Below are positions 1 through 7,650 of a stretch of DNA of 64,000 nt, one piece after another. Both the position numbers and the translations under genes were made by a program. How positions within the stretch are numbered: the stretch's first letter is position 1; each line of letters begins with the position of its first letter. Source of the stretch: Candidatus Nanohalarchaeota archaeon (GTDB taxonomy: Archaea > Nanohalarchaeota > Nanosalinia > Nanosalinales > Nanosalinaceae); the NCBI GenBank assembly GCA_022729235.1, contig JALDAJ010000001.1, positions 576,442 to 640,441 of the forward strand, in the 5' to 3' direction. Under the pieces are notes generated by a model, which was not told the origin of the DNA, did no database searches, and saw only the letters and a program-made list of their open reading frames with translations.

Positions 1-628
1 TGAACAGGTCAGGGAGAACGTAGCGGGAGAGCAGGAATGTGAGACCTCCGATAAGACTCATCATGACGAATATCTTGACAAGAGTAGTGCCGACAACCTG
101 TGGATCTGTAAGAGTTCCCGCGCTAAATAATGCGAGAATTATGACCAGGTAGATATCCTGGAGTATCAGGACACCGACATCGATTTTACCGGGTAAACTG
201 GTTATCTCATCCTTGTCGGTCAAGAGCTTGACGATGACCGGCGTGGCGCCGAAGACAGTACATAGCGCGATGACGATAGTCTCTATCATCGTAAAACCGA
301 GAACTAGCGGAACGATGAATGCGAGAGAGGTCTGGAGTATGGTCTGGAGTATAGCGATATTGGTGACAGGTCTAAGTATCTCCTTTATCTCTTCAAGGTT
401 CATCTCGATACCAAGGAGGAACAGCAGGAAACCGAGACCGAGTTCGGACATCAGCTCTATCAGCTGCGACTCCGTGACCACGTTAAGCATCACCGGACCG
501 AGAACAAGCCCTGTTGCGATGTAAGCTATGATAGTCGGCTGGTTGGTCTTCCTTGCGAAGAAGGCTAGCAACGTAGCGGTGATAAGCAAAAGCGCAAAGT
601 CCGTAGCTAGAGCTGTTTCAACCGCCAT
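1..628 (-). CDS. CPA2-family cation:proton antiporter, N-terminal part (cut by window edge)
   Basis: Integral membrane antiporter of the Kef/CPA2 type, exchanging Na+ or K+ for protons. Only the first 209 residues are in the window; the frame is open to base 2. At least five hydrophobic segments are visible (about residues 11-25, 33-50, 62-75, 92-110, 115-135). The family-like motifs GLVLGP (residues 40-45), LFLLGIE (69-75), GATPVIVKLL (127-136) and a QD pair in the segment near residues 150-170 (VGVLILQDIY) support CPA2. The start is the ATG at 628, one base after the stop of the upstream Sua5 gene, so the two genes probably share a transcript. Ion specificity cannot be told from this part. 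Confidence 0.85.
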   Translation of the reverse strand, partial: MAVETALATDFALLLITATLLAFFARKTNQPTIIAYIATGLVLGPVMLNVVTESQLIELMSELGLGFLLFLLGIEMNLEEIKEILRPVTNIAILQTILQTSLAFIVPLVLGFTMIETIVIALCTVFGATPVIVKLLTDKDEITSLPGKIDVGVLILQDIYLVIILALFSAGTLTDPQVVGTTLVKIFVMMSLIGGLTFLLSRYVLPDLF

Positions 629-629
629 A

Positions 630-1199
630 TCAGAAGATTTTCTCTATCTCATTTTTATTGATAGGTCCTTCCCGGTGGATCATGATATCTCCATCAACTA
701 CTTCCACGATGGTCGAAGTCGGCGACTCCTGGAGCTCGCCCACATCGATGATATAGTCGACATTCTCCCTCAACTCTGGACTGATGTCCTCAACCCGGTA
801 AGAGGTCTCTTCCCCCGAGATATTCGCGCTGGTCGCGGTTATTGGTCCTGCCTCTGCGAGTTCTGAGGCGACTTCTTCCGAAGAGATGCGGAACACGAAC
901 TTCTCATTCAGGTTGTCCGGCACTTTATCCTTCTTCTCCGCGACGAGAGTTAGAGGACCGGGCATGAACTCTTCTATAATCTTCCTCTCTGTATCGCTCA
1001 GTTTGGCGTATCTCTCAGCGGTTTCAAGGCTGTCTACGATAGCGGTCAGACCTTTCGACCGCGGTCTCTGCTTAACAGTGTACACCTTGTCGACCGCGTC
1101 CTCGTTCAATGCGTCCGCCGCGATCCCATAGGCAGTCTCAGTAGGGGCGATGACGAGCCCGCCGTCCTCTATGACTTCTTTTGCTTTCTTGGTGCTCAC
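630..1199 (-). CDS. Threonylcarbamoyl-AMP synthase (Sua5/YrdC/TsaC family)
   Basis: Cytoplasmic enzyme that makes threonylcarbamoyl-AMP from Thr, bicarbonate and ATP, the first step of t6A at position 37 of ANN-decoding tRNAs. The 189 residues match a stand-alone YrdC domain. The N-terminal PTETAYGIAADA and KQRPRSKG follow the family's PTdTvYGL and KxR patterns, and TATSANISGE is the conserved SAN segment. There is no C-terminal Sua5 domain, so it is the short form. The start is GTG at 1199. Kae1, which uses the product, lies one gene away (2202-3176), so two t6A genes are neighbours here. Confidence 0.9.
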   Translation of the reverse strand: MSTKKAKEVIEDGGLVIAPTETAYGIAADALNEDAVDKVYTVKQRPRSKGLTAIVDSLETAERYAKLSDTERKIIEEFMPGPLTLVAEKKDKVPDNLNEKFVFRISSEEVASELAEAGPITATSANISGEETSYRVEDISPELRENVDYIIDVGELQESPTSTIVEVVDGDIMIHREGPINKNEIEKIF

Positions 1200-1213
1200 G
1201 AGGAGAGAGCGTT

Positions 1214-2164
1214 TTATTCAAAGTTATATTCCTTGTCCTGGCGAGTGGAGGAGTAGATTTCGAAAAGCACCTGTTCATCTCTGCTAAGTTCATCGTAATC
1301 TACCTCGCCTGCCCTGACCTGCCTGTATTTTTCTTCGCTCAGAACTTTTTCCGGGCTTACGTAGAACTCCGGTTCGTGGAACTGTATATGTGATTTATTT
1401 CCGTCACAGACTGCGTCGAATGTGTTTCCGTGGTATACAAGGTTTCCGAAGAGATCTTCTTTTGAATGAGATATGAAGTCTGCGTTTGGAACTATTGCCT
1501 CTAGTCTACTGTCAGGCTCGTTTCTCTTATCATTGTACTCCATTATTGTGGCTTCTGCTGTTTCTGCATCTTCTTCGAGCATCCCCCATGTTTCGTCCCA
1601 GCTCTTACCTGATCGAATCATGGTCTCTCTAAGGACTTCTTTTACTTCATTTTCCAGTTCACTATAGGCTTGCTGGTCTAATGAACCGACTGCTGATTCT
1701 ACGAGTGTGTCGTTCTCGGGCAATTTATTTGCTATTTCTCTCAAAGGATGGTTTTCTGGTAGGTCCTGTAACGTGTCTTTATGAGCTACTACCTGTTTTG
1801 TGTCACTGTTATCTATTTGGGCGGTGACATTTCTTCCGGTTGTCGTCATATAATCTCCTGCTTCGGTAAGGACTATGGGATCTCCAGCTCCGAGTGTTTC
1901 TTCAAGAGGTTCGACTAGATCGAAGTATTTCATCTGGAAATAATCTGCGAAAGTGTCTTGAGGATGATTCGGATGAGTATTTATGTCAAACTGCAGGACT
2001 GCATCTTCTTCAGCAATAGCACGTATCTCGTCAGGCACCTCCTCCATAGCAGACTCGGGCTCAGAGGCGGCTCCGCCAAATATGCTAGAAAGTCTCAGAC
2101 TAATGCCCTTTGAGGCGGTCTCTTTCATGAACTCTCTTCGAGTTCTATCGGAACCATCAAACAT
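1214..2164 (-). CDS. Uncharacterised acidic protein with a Tat-like N-terminus
   Basis: I do not recognise this 316-residue protein. The N-terminus reads TRREFMKETASKG at residues 8-20, close to the twin-arginine pattern (S/T)RRxFLK. It is followed by a weakly hydrophobic stretch (ISLRLSSIFGGAAS), so Tat export is possible but the h-region is poor. The rest is very acidic and looks soluble, with a His-rich piece around FDINTHPNHPQDTFADYF. It sits between two t6A genes on the same strand, 14 bases upstream of sua5 and 37 bases after kae1, which says little about its role. No cysteine clusters or other catalytic signature were seen. Confidence 0.7.
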   Translation of the reverse strand: MFDGSDRTRREFMKETASKGISLRLSSIFGGAASEPESAMEEVPDEIRAIAEEDAVLQFDINTHPNHPQDTFADYFQMKYFDLVEPLEETLGAGDPIVLTEAGDYMTTTGRNVTAQIDNSDTKQVVAHKDTLQDLPENHPLREIANKLPENDTLVESAVGSLDQQAYSELENEVKEVLRETMIRSGKSWDETWGMLEEDAETAEATIMEYNDKRNEPDSRLEAIVPNADFISHSKEDLFGNLVYHGNTFDAVCDGNKSHIQFHEPEFYVSPEKVLSEEKYRQVRAGEVDYDELSRDEQVLFEIYSSTRQDKEYNFE

Positions 2165-2201
2165 GAATTGTTATTATCAGGTAGTAAATATAAGTCTTTC
2201 G

Positions 2202-3176
2202 TTATTTCCACGTAACCTCTGCCTCGTCAGGCCTCCACTTCGGCTTCTTTCCACTTTCTTCGATAACTGTTTCACGGCCTGCCTGTAGTTCAAGTAGTCC
2301 TTGGTGGGCAATCATCGCGCCGTTGTCCATGCAGTACTCTGGAGGAGGTACGTAAGCTTCTGCGCCCCGCTGTTCGCACATCGTCTCTATCATATCTCTC
2401 AGGCGGGAGTTCATCGCGACTCCTCCAGTCAGCAGCGCCTCGTCACTCTCCTCCTGCGCCATCGCCCGCTCCAGCGCCTCCACAACCGCTGAATATGCGT
2501 GTTCCTGGAAGCTGTTCGCGATTACCTCATCCTCCTCACTGTTCACTTTTCTTTCACACTCAGTAACTAGTCCAGAAAACGAGAAGTCCATCCCCTTGAT
2601 GGGGTATGTCAGTTCGATTATATCATCCGTCTTTTCTGCAAGTTTTTCAATCTCTGGTCCTCCTGGGTGAGGGTAGCCCATCTTTCTCGCGAGCTTGTCA
2701 AGCGCGTTCCCGAGCGCGATGTCTAGCGTCTCGCCTATCACACGGTATCTTCCGGAACGGAGCTCTAGTATCTGTGAGTTCCCTCCGGACAGGTATAGCG
2801 TGGTCGGGTCTTCCGCTCCGGTTGTCCTCGTCCCGATGGAGATGTGCGCGAGGCAGTGGTTGACGCCTACAAGTTTAGTGTCGTACCTCTTTGAGAGTGC
2901 TCGCGCCATAACCGCACCTACATCCAGGCACTGAGGGATTCCTGGTCCCTGGGCGAACGCAACTGCGTCTATCTCCTCTAGATCAATACCCGACTTCTGT
3001 TCTACCTGGTTGAGAAGATGCATAGCTTTCTGGTAGTGGTGCTCCGCCGCTTTCCGTGGATGTATTCCTCCTTCCTCCGGCTCGAACATCGACTTTACAT
3101 TCGCGTGTATCTCGTCTTCGTCAACTATTCCGATGCCGAGCGTGTGCGCAGTTGACTCTATTCCCAGGACTTTCAT
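2202..3176 (-). CDS. kae1: tRNA N6-adenosine threonylcarbamoyltransferase (Kae1/TsaD)
   Basis: Catalytic subunit of the KEOPS complex; transfers threonylcarbamoyl from TC-AMP to A37 of tRNA. The 324-residue ASKHA-fold protein starts with MKVLGIESTAHT. It has the metal-binding pair in NHCLAHISIG (His107, His111), the phosphate loop YLSGGNSQI and the C-terminal MDNGAMIAHQG. The length fits Kae1 alone: there is no C-terminal Bud32 kinase, which several archaea have fused. A separate bud32 gene is expected elsewhere. The start is ATG at 3176. Confidence 0.95.
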   Translation of the reverse strand: MKVLGIESTAHTLGIGIVDEDEIHANVKSMFEPEEGGIHPRKAAEHHYQKAMHLLNQVEQKSGIDLEEIDAVAFAQGPGIPQCLDVGAVMARALSKRYDTKLVGVNHCLAHISIGTRTTGAEDPTTLYLSGGNSQILELRSGRYRVIGETLDIALGNALDKLARKMGYPHPGGPEIEKLAEKTDDIIELTYPIKGMDFSFSGLVTECERKVNSEEDEVIANSFQEHAYSAVVEALERAMAQEESDEALLTGGVAMNSRLRDMIETMCEQRGAEAYVPPPEYCMDNGAMIAHQGLLELQAGRETVIEESGKKPKWRPDEAEVTWK

Positions 3177-3220
3177 GGTAGAAGGATAGTGCTGGAAAAG
3201 TTAAAAGAGAAAGCCGTGGT

Positions 3221-3523
3221 TTAAGCTTCTACGGGCTCGGCTGTTTCAGTGTCTTGTCTGATTTGCTGATCAAGCTTGTAGAGCTGTTTGACTATTTCTG
3301 AATCCTGGTTTAGCCGGTATAGCTGTGTCTTCCCGTACTTCCGAGTCTCTTCTACGGCATCTATCTCCTCTATCTTGTCCCAGGAGCGGTGGACTGTTGA
3401 TTCGGCTATTCCGGCTGTCTCTGCTAGATCCTTCTTCGAGTAGTCCATGCTTGGGTGCTCCATAAGTACGTCTAGAACCTTCAGAACTGCCGATTCTCCA
3501 AATACTTTTTCTAAGGGTGTCAT
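3221..3523 (-). CDS. Small winged-helix transcriptional regulator
   Basis: A 100-residue protein built as one winged helix-turn-helix. Helices cover roughly residues 5-25; the recognition unit is YSKKDLAETAGIAESTVHRS (residues 28-47); the wing follows around RKYGKTQLYRL, and a C-terminal helix DSEIVKQLYKLDQQIRQ may dimerise. This layout is common for MarR/ArsR-like archaeal regulators. Target unknown. It is transcribed away from the divergent gene at 3633; the 109-base space between them is AT-rich and probably holds both promoters, so autoregulation is possible but unproven. Confidence 0.75.
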   Translation of the reverse strand: MTPLEKVFGESAVLKVLDVLMEHPSMDYSKKDLAETAGIAESTVHRSWDKIEEIDAVEETRKYGKTQLYRLNQDSEIVKQLYKLDQQIRQDTETAEPVEA

Positions 3524-3632
3524 CGTCCTACATAAACACTTGTAGCATACACTTTTAAACTCTTGTCTATGGGTCTTTCAAGCTCCTATTAATGAAAGTT
3601 TTATTAGGTTGGGTTGAGAATAGGTTTCTAGA

Positions 3633-3818
3633 ATGGATGAACTATCGGATAAAAAGAGGAAAGCTGCACTTATCGAGGGTATGGTTCGTAGAAGACAGTG
3701 GAAAATGAGTTATAAGACCGTAGAGGATACTATATCCAAGCTTCCCAATCGTGAGAAGAAAAAGGCACTGGAAATTATAGATGAACTGGTTAATGAGGGA
3801 TGGGCGGAGTACCAATAA
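3633..3818 (+). CDS. Small uncharacterised helical protein
   Basis: Sixty-one residues, basic at the N-terminus (KKRKAALIEGMVRRRQWK) and predicted mostly helical, with a pattern reminiscent of a small winged-helix fragment (YKTVEDTISKLPNREKKKAL, then VNEGWAEYQ). Function not recognised. It is a single gene transcribed away from the regulator at 3221-3523. An AT-rich TATA-like stretch lies around 3597-3608, about 30 bases before the ATG, giving a near-leaderless start. Coding status rests on composition and promoter position only. Confidence 0.55.
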   Translation: MDELSDKKRKAALIEGMVRRRQWKMSYKTVEDTISKLPNREKKKALEIIDELVNEGWAEYQ

Positions 3819-3942
3819 GGGCGGGGACTGTGTTTCACTTAATTCTTCAAGAAAGTCAGAGATCAGAAAGTTTCTTGAGGAGTACAGCGAGATGGAGGTG
3901 TGGATGCTGGATTCCCTTTTCTAGTATCAGTCTGTGAAGGTT

Positions 3943-4503
3943 TTAGAGTCCTTTCAGGAACGCCTGCAGTTTTCCCAGGGCGTCATGTCTGTGGGAGTTC
4001 CGGTCCTTATAGTCCGGGTCTTCTCCCCATGTCCTGTCGTGGTCTTTCGGCAGGAATAACGGGTCGTATCCGAACCCTCCGTCTCCTCTCGGCTCGACTA
4101 TCTCACCGCGGGCTTTCCCAGTGAAGACTCTGATATCATCTCTTTCTGGCAGGTACAGGGCTATAGCTGCGCGGAATTCAGCTTTTGTATCGTCGTCGAG
4201 AAGCTTCATTATGTTTTCTTTTCCTACTTTGCGGTCGAAGAACGCTGTCTGTGGTCCGGGGAAACCGTTGAGAGAGTCTATGAAAAGTCCTGAGTCATCG
4301 GCGATTAGAAATGCGTCGTCTTCGATATCTGATTTCTCCAGCGCCTGCTCGACCTTAGACTCTGCGATTTCCTCGATTGAATCGATGCTGGGTTCTACAG
4401 TCTCTATGTCCAGCTGTTTGACTTCAAAGTTGTCAGGTAGAATGTTGCGTGCGTGCTCCACTTTCCCGCTGTTGCCAGTCGCAAAGTAGAGTCGGGTTGA
4501 CAT
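3943..4503 (-). CDS. XTP/dITP pyrophosphatase (Ham1/RdgB family)
   Basis: House-cleaning enzyme hydrolysing (d)ITP and XTP to the monophosphates so that deaminated purines are not incorporated. The 186 residues carry the family hallmarks: FATGNSGKVEHA at the N-terminus (substrate loop), the metal/catalytic acid in LIADDSGLFIDSLNGFPG, GFGYDPLF, and the C-terminal NSHRHDALGKL (family: S-HR-AL-KL). Length is normal. It starts at ATG 4503, one base after the stop of S27ae, so it is probably the last gene of the ribosomal transcript. Confidence 0.95.
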   Translation of the reverse strand: MSTRLYFATGNSGKVEHARNILPDNFEVKQLDIETVEPSIDSIEEIAESKVEQALEKSDIEDDAFLIADDSGLFIDSLNGFPGPQTAFFDRKVGKENIMKLLDDDTKAEFRAAIALYLPERDDIRVFTGKARGEIVEPRGDGGFGYDPLFLPKDHDRTWGEDPDYKDRNSHRHDALGKLQAFLKGL

Positions 4504-4504
4504 G

Positions 4505-4654
4505 TTATCCGTGCTTGGTGTATCCGCACTTTCCGCAGCTTACGCGGTCTTCGTGTTCTGCGAGGAAGCTTCCGCACCTTGGACATTTTTCGCCTTCGTA
4601 ACTGCCGTCTTCGCTGTATTTCTCCCAGAGCTGTACCTTGTCGTGCTTTGCCAT
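4505..4654 (-). CDS. rps27ae: 30S ribosomal protein S27ae (eS31)
   Basis: Small ribosomal zinc-ribbon protein. The 49 residues begin [13 protein letters not shown] and end with two Cys pairs (CPRCG and [10 protein letters not shown]) that bind zinc. The frame is open further upstream to 4714, but the ATG at 4654 is preceded by GGTGAT about 6 bases away and gives the length expected for the family, so the longer version, which would overlap rps3, is rejected. It lies 49 bases after rps3 and just before the pyrophosphatase gene. Confidence 0.9.
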   Translation of the reverse strand: MAKHDKVQLWEKYSEDGSYEGEKCPRCGSFLAEHEDRVSCGKCGYTKHG

Positions 4655-4703
4655 TAAGCTATCACCTTGTGGTTGGTTAAGTCGAGAAAACTTGTTTTCG
4701 TCA

Positions 4704-5786
4704 TTACTCTTCAACTCTGGTCTCTAACCAGTCAATGAATGTTGTGCGGTTTTTGTTGTCTTTTTCTGCTTCGAGTGCTGCTTCGTAGTCTGGTTCGTCG
4801 AGTTCTTCGAGCGCGTCTTTGGCGTCGCTGATTGTGTTGTCGACGATGTCCTCGTAGTCGGCTCCGCTTGATGTCTCGTCCTCGTCTTTTGTCTCTTCTT
4901 CGTCTCCAGTTTCTTCTTCCTCTTCTGCTTCTTCAACATCTTCGTCTTCCGTCTCTGGTTCGTCCTCGACTTCCTCAGGTTCTGTTTCTTCGGCTTCTTC
5001 CTTGATTTCGTCTCCTCTTTCCTCGAATACGTCTCTTACTTCGTTTTTGGAGATATCTTCGGTTTCTACTTCGAGTTCTTCCATTGCTTCTTCGATTCCT
5101 GCCGAGGTCATGTCGTCTGCTTCCACTACTACTCTTTCGATTCTTTCTTCCTGTGGAAGTGTCTCACCGTGGTCAATGACCTCATGTAGTATCTCTTCTT
5201 CGACGTCGACGTCCCGGTGTTTGAACTCTGGCATAGATTCCATTATTCTTACCTTGACGCCGATTGCGCCGGGCTTTGTTTTTGCGAGTTCGTATGCCTC
5301 GTCAACGTTCTCTTTGGAAGTATTTCCACATCTTTTCACGTAGCCGAACGAGAATTTTTCTGTCCGCCCTCTGTTACCTGATAGTTTGCCGGCGATTTCG
5401 ATTTCTGCCCCTATGACTCCTGACTCCTTCATCCTGCGGAGGTAGGTGTATCCTACTCTCTTTGTTCTTCCGCCTTTTTCGAGCCATGAAGCCATCGATT
5501 TTGCGACTATCTCTGCGTCCCCGTCAGGATTCTCTATCTCGTTTACTTCTATCTGCGGGTTTTCAAATCCGAATTCTTCCTCCATATCCGCGGTGAGTTC
5601 ACGAATCCGGGATCCGCCTCTTCCGATTACGAGTCCTGGTCTCTGTGCGTATACGACTATCTTTGTTGATGTAGGTGTTCTTACGATTTCGGAGCGTGAG
5701 TATCCTGCTCCTTCTAGCTCTTCTTCCAGGTATTCATGCATCCTTACCTTTCTAGCGCCTTTGTCGATGAACTGTTTTTCCTGCAT
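4704..5786 (-). CDS. rps3: 30S ribosomal protein S3 (uS3) with a long acidic C-terminal tail
   Basis: Small-subunit protein at the mRNA entry site. The first ~205 residues are a complete archaeal S3: an N-terminal KH domain with the loop [12 protein letters not shown], then the C-terminal S3 domain with [18 protein letters not shown] and [12 protein letters not shown]. About 155 extra residues follow. They are dominated by Glu and Asp runs (around residues 255-305) and end in a short helix-rich piece ([15 protein letters not shown]). Archaeal S3 tails are usually shorter. The gene overlaps the stop of rpl22 by one base at 5786. Confidence 0.95.
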   Translation of the reverse strand: MQEKQFIDKGARKVRMHEYLEEELEGAGYSRSEIVRTPTSTKIVVYAQRPGLVIGRGGSRIRELTADMEEEFGFENPQIEVNEIENPDGDAEIVAKSMASWLEKGGRTKRVGYTYLRRMKESGVIGAEIEIAGKLSGNRGRTEKFSFGYVKRCGNTSKENVDEAYELAKTKPGAIGVKVRIMESMPEFKHRDVDVEEEILHEVIDHGETLPQEERIERVVVEADDMTSAGIEEAMEELEVETEDISKNEVRDVFEERGDEIKEEAEETEPEEVEDEPETEDEDVEEAEEEEETGDEEETKDEDETSSGADYEDIVDNTISDAKDALEELDEPDYEAALEAEKDNKNRTTFIDWLETRVEE

Positions 5787-6199
5787 TATCGTTCACCTAC
5801 GATTATCTTTACGTGTGCTGCTTTCATGGTTCTTCCACGGTGTCTTTTCGGTGTTCTAAACTCTCTGCCCTGGTTGGTTATGAACTCCTGGATTTCCAGT
5901 TCGTCAATGTTCAGTCCTTCGTTTTCCGCGTTGTTCTTCGCGTTCCTTATGACGCCGAGTACTGCTTCTGCTGCCTTTACAGGGTAGCGTGCTTCTCCCT
6001 GTCCGGGTTTGTGTCCTGCACCTGAAAACTTTGTGTATGGTACAGGAAGCTCTTTTTCGATTACTCGTTCAAGTTTGTTCTCCGCTTTCTCCACGGAGTC
6101 TTCTTTCACGAAGCGCCCGATTTCGGTTACGTCCTTCCAGGACACTCTTAGGTTGTGTCCTTCTGCTCTTGCCTGGTGTGGCTGTGTTTCTAGCGTCAT
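5786..6199 (-). CDS. rpl22: 50S ribosomal protein L22 (uL22)
   Basis: Large-subunit protein lining the peptide exit tunnel. About 137 residues from ATG 6199 (MTLETQPHQ). Typical archaeal L22 segments are seen: ARAEGHNLRVSWKD, the central AAEAVLGVIRNAKNNAENEG and the extended hairpin with TPKRHRGRTMKAAHVKIIV. The frame could extend upstream to 6262, but that would overlap rps19 by about 53 bases, so the downstream ATG is chosen. The ribosome binding site before 6199 is weak. It is in the S10-type operon between S19 and S3. Confidence 0.92.
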   Translation of the reverse strand: MTLETQPHQARAEGHNLRVSWKDVTEIGRFVKEDSVEKAENKLERVIEKELPVPYTKFSGAGHKPGQGEARYPVKAAEAVLGVIRNAKNNAENEGLNIDELEIQEFITNQGREFRTPKRHRGRTMKAAHVKIIVGER

Positions 6200-6209
6200 T
6201 TTATCGTCT

Positions 6210-6593
6210 TTACTTGAGCGGTACGTGCTGTGAGGACCGTGTTGCTCCGAGTCCTGGTGCACTGTGCTGTACTTCTTTCCGGGTTTTTGCGAACTCTCCC
6301 AGGTAGTGTCCCAGCATCTCTTTTTCGATGTCTACTGGGACGAAGTCCTGTCCGTTGTATACGTGGACTGTTTTACCTACCATTTCTGGTACTACTATCA
6401 TCGACCTGAAATGCGTCTTGACCGAGTCCTTATCTTCAAGGTCTTCAAGTATTTTTTTCTCCTCTCTTCTAAGTCCTCTTTCGAGTTTCCTTTTCCCTCT
6501 TGAGTTAAGAAGTTCTGCAAACTCGTCTAGAGTCATTTCCTGTAGTTCTTCGAGCTTGTGTCCTCTGAACTTCCATTCCTCGTCATTACTCAT
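6210..6593 (-). CDS. rps19: 30S ribosomal protein S19 (uS19)
   Basis: Small-subunit head protein contacting S13 and the A-site region. The 127 residues match archaeal S19: an N-terminal archaeal extension with FRGHKLEELQEM, then IVVPEMVGKTVHVYNGQDFVPV and the C-terminal LGEFAKTRKEVQHSAPGLGATRSS. Its ATG at 6593 lies inside one copy of a 10-bp direct repeat bounding a hairpin insertion (see 6586-6651). The present ribosome binding site GAGGTG, 8 bases before the ATG, is supplied by the inserted hairpin itself. Confidence 0.95.
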   Translation of the reverse strand: MSNDEEWKFRGHKLEELQEMTLDEFAELLNSRGKRKLERGLRREEKKILEDLEDKDSVKTHFRSMIVVPEMVGKTVHVYNGQDFVPVDIEKEMLGHYLGEFAKTRKEVQHSAPGLGATRSSQHVPLK

Positions 6594-6651
6594 CTCGAAA
6601 ACACCTCTGATGTTTTCTGGGTTCTTGAAACTCTACGAGTTTTACTCATCT
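6586..6651. repeat. Two-hairpin insertion bounded by a 10-bp direct repeat, L2/S19 junction
   Basis: The sequence TTACTCATCT occurs exactly at 6586-6595 and again at 6642-6651. Between the copies lie 46 bases with two hairpins: 6597-6617 (stem GAAAACA/TGTTTTC) and 6628-6642 (stem AAACTC/GAGTTT, loop TAC). One repeat copy holds the stop region of L2, the other the start of S19. Removing one copy plus the insert would restore an 8-base overlap of the L2 stop with the S19 start, with GGTGA just upstream as ribosome binding site. This is what a target-site duplication would look like. The first hairpin belongs to the TCGAAA...TTTTCTG family seen elsewhere in the window. Confidence 0.75.
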
Positions 6652-7361
6652 GAATCACCTGAACTCTTCTTGTTACCTGTTCTCCGTGCAGAGATGCTTC
6701 CTACCTTGCTACCTGGTGAGGCGTGGCGCGAAACTGTCTTCGGCTGTCCTGGCTTTGCAGAACCTCCGAATGGGTGGTCGACCGCGTTCATTGCTACTGC
6801 GGAAACCGTTGGGTACTTCTTGCCTCTTGCCTTCATCGCCTTGCTCTTATTTCCTGCCTTGACGAATGGTTTGTCTTTTCTTCCGCCACCTGCAACCTTT
6901 CCGACAGTGGCTCTGCAGTTAGCATCCATCTTCTTGAACTCTTTACTTGGTAGCCTTATTCTTACACCGTCTTTCTCATGTGTTACAACGAAAGCGTATG
7001 TTCCAGAAGATCTAACGAGTTTACCTCCGTCATTCGGCTGTAATTCGATGTTGTGAATCGGTACTCCTTCAGGGATTTCCCCGAGTGGTAGTACGTTTCC
7101 TTCTTCGATTGGTGCGGAGATTCCGACTTCGATCTCGTCTCCGACGTGAAGGTTTTCAGGAGCAAGGATGTTTCTTACGTCACCGTCCTCGAACTCCACT
7201 GCTGCTACCGGCGCGGTTCTTGCGGGATCGTGGACTATATCTACGACTGTCCCTGTCGTTTCGGCGTTCTTGTGCTCCACATCGCCCTTACCCCTGTGGG
7301 TCTTGGCCTGCCACGTGGAGCTTCCTTTTCCTCTTCTCTGTTGTCTGATTGGTGATCCCAT
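6642..7361 (-). CDS. rpl2: 50S ribosomal protein L2 (uL2)
   Basis: Core protein near the peptidyl transferase centre. It has 239 residues, a normal archaeal length, beginning MGSPIRQQRRGKGSSTWQ. Conserved pieces include HDPARTAPVAAVEFEDG, the SH3-like IPEGVPIHNIELQPNDGGK and the C-terminal AMNAVDHPFGGSAKPGQPKT with the functionally important His. The acidic end (SSGDSDE) is typical of a halophile. The stop is at 6642-6644, within one copy of the direct repeat flanking the hairpin insertion. Confidence 0.97.
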   Translation of the reverse strand: MGSPIRQQRRGKGSSTWQAKTHRGKGDVEHKNAETTGTVVDIVHDPARTAPVAAVEFEDGDVRNILAPENLHVGDEIEVGISAPIEEGNVLPLGEIPEGVPIHNIELQPNDGGKLVRSSGTYAFVVTHEKDGVRIRLPSKEFKKMDANCRATVGKVAGGGRKDKPFVKAGNKSKAMKARGKKYPTVSAVAMNAVDHPFGGSAKPGQPKTVSRHASPGSKVGSISARRTGNKKSSGDSDE

Positions 7362-7374
7362 CTTGGTAACCTCT

Positions 7375-7644
7375 CTAAATCATGCCGAGCCGGGTCGCGA
7401 CATCCATCGCGTCGTCTTCCGCGCTCAGCCTGACGAAAGCCTTTTTCTTGGCCTGTGGTGTGATAGTAGTGTTTACTTTTTTAACCGTGACACCGAACAG
7501 TTCTTCGACCGCGTCTTCTACCTGGTTCTTGTTCGCGTCGATGTCAACCATCAGTACAAGCGTATTATCCTCGTCTACCTTGTCCATCGCTTTCTCTGTG
7601 AGGTGCGGGTTCTCGATTATGTTCCATGCCTGTTCTTCTTCCAT
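7375..7644 (-). CDS. rpl23: 50S ribosomal protein L23 (uL23)
   Basis: Large-subunit protein at the tunnel exit, a docking site for SRP and nascent-chain factors. The 89 residues include NPHLTEKAMDKVDEDNTLVL and FGVTVKKVNTTITPQAKKKAFVRL, matching archaeal L23 over its length. It lies between rpl4 (6 bases upstream) and rpl2 in the usual order of the S10-type operon. Confidence 0.95.
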   Translation of the reverse strand: MEEEQAWNIIENPHLTEKAMDKVDEDNTLVLMVDIDANKNQVEDAVEELFGVTVKKVNTTITPQAKKKAFVRLSAEDDAMDVATRLGMI

Positions 7645-7650
7645 TGTTTA

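Noticed and set aside
4655-4714. N-terminal extension of S27ae
   Set aside because: The added residues do not belong to the family, would overlap rps3, and a good GGTGAT lies before the internal ATG at 4654.
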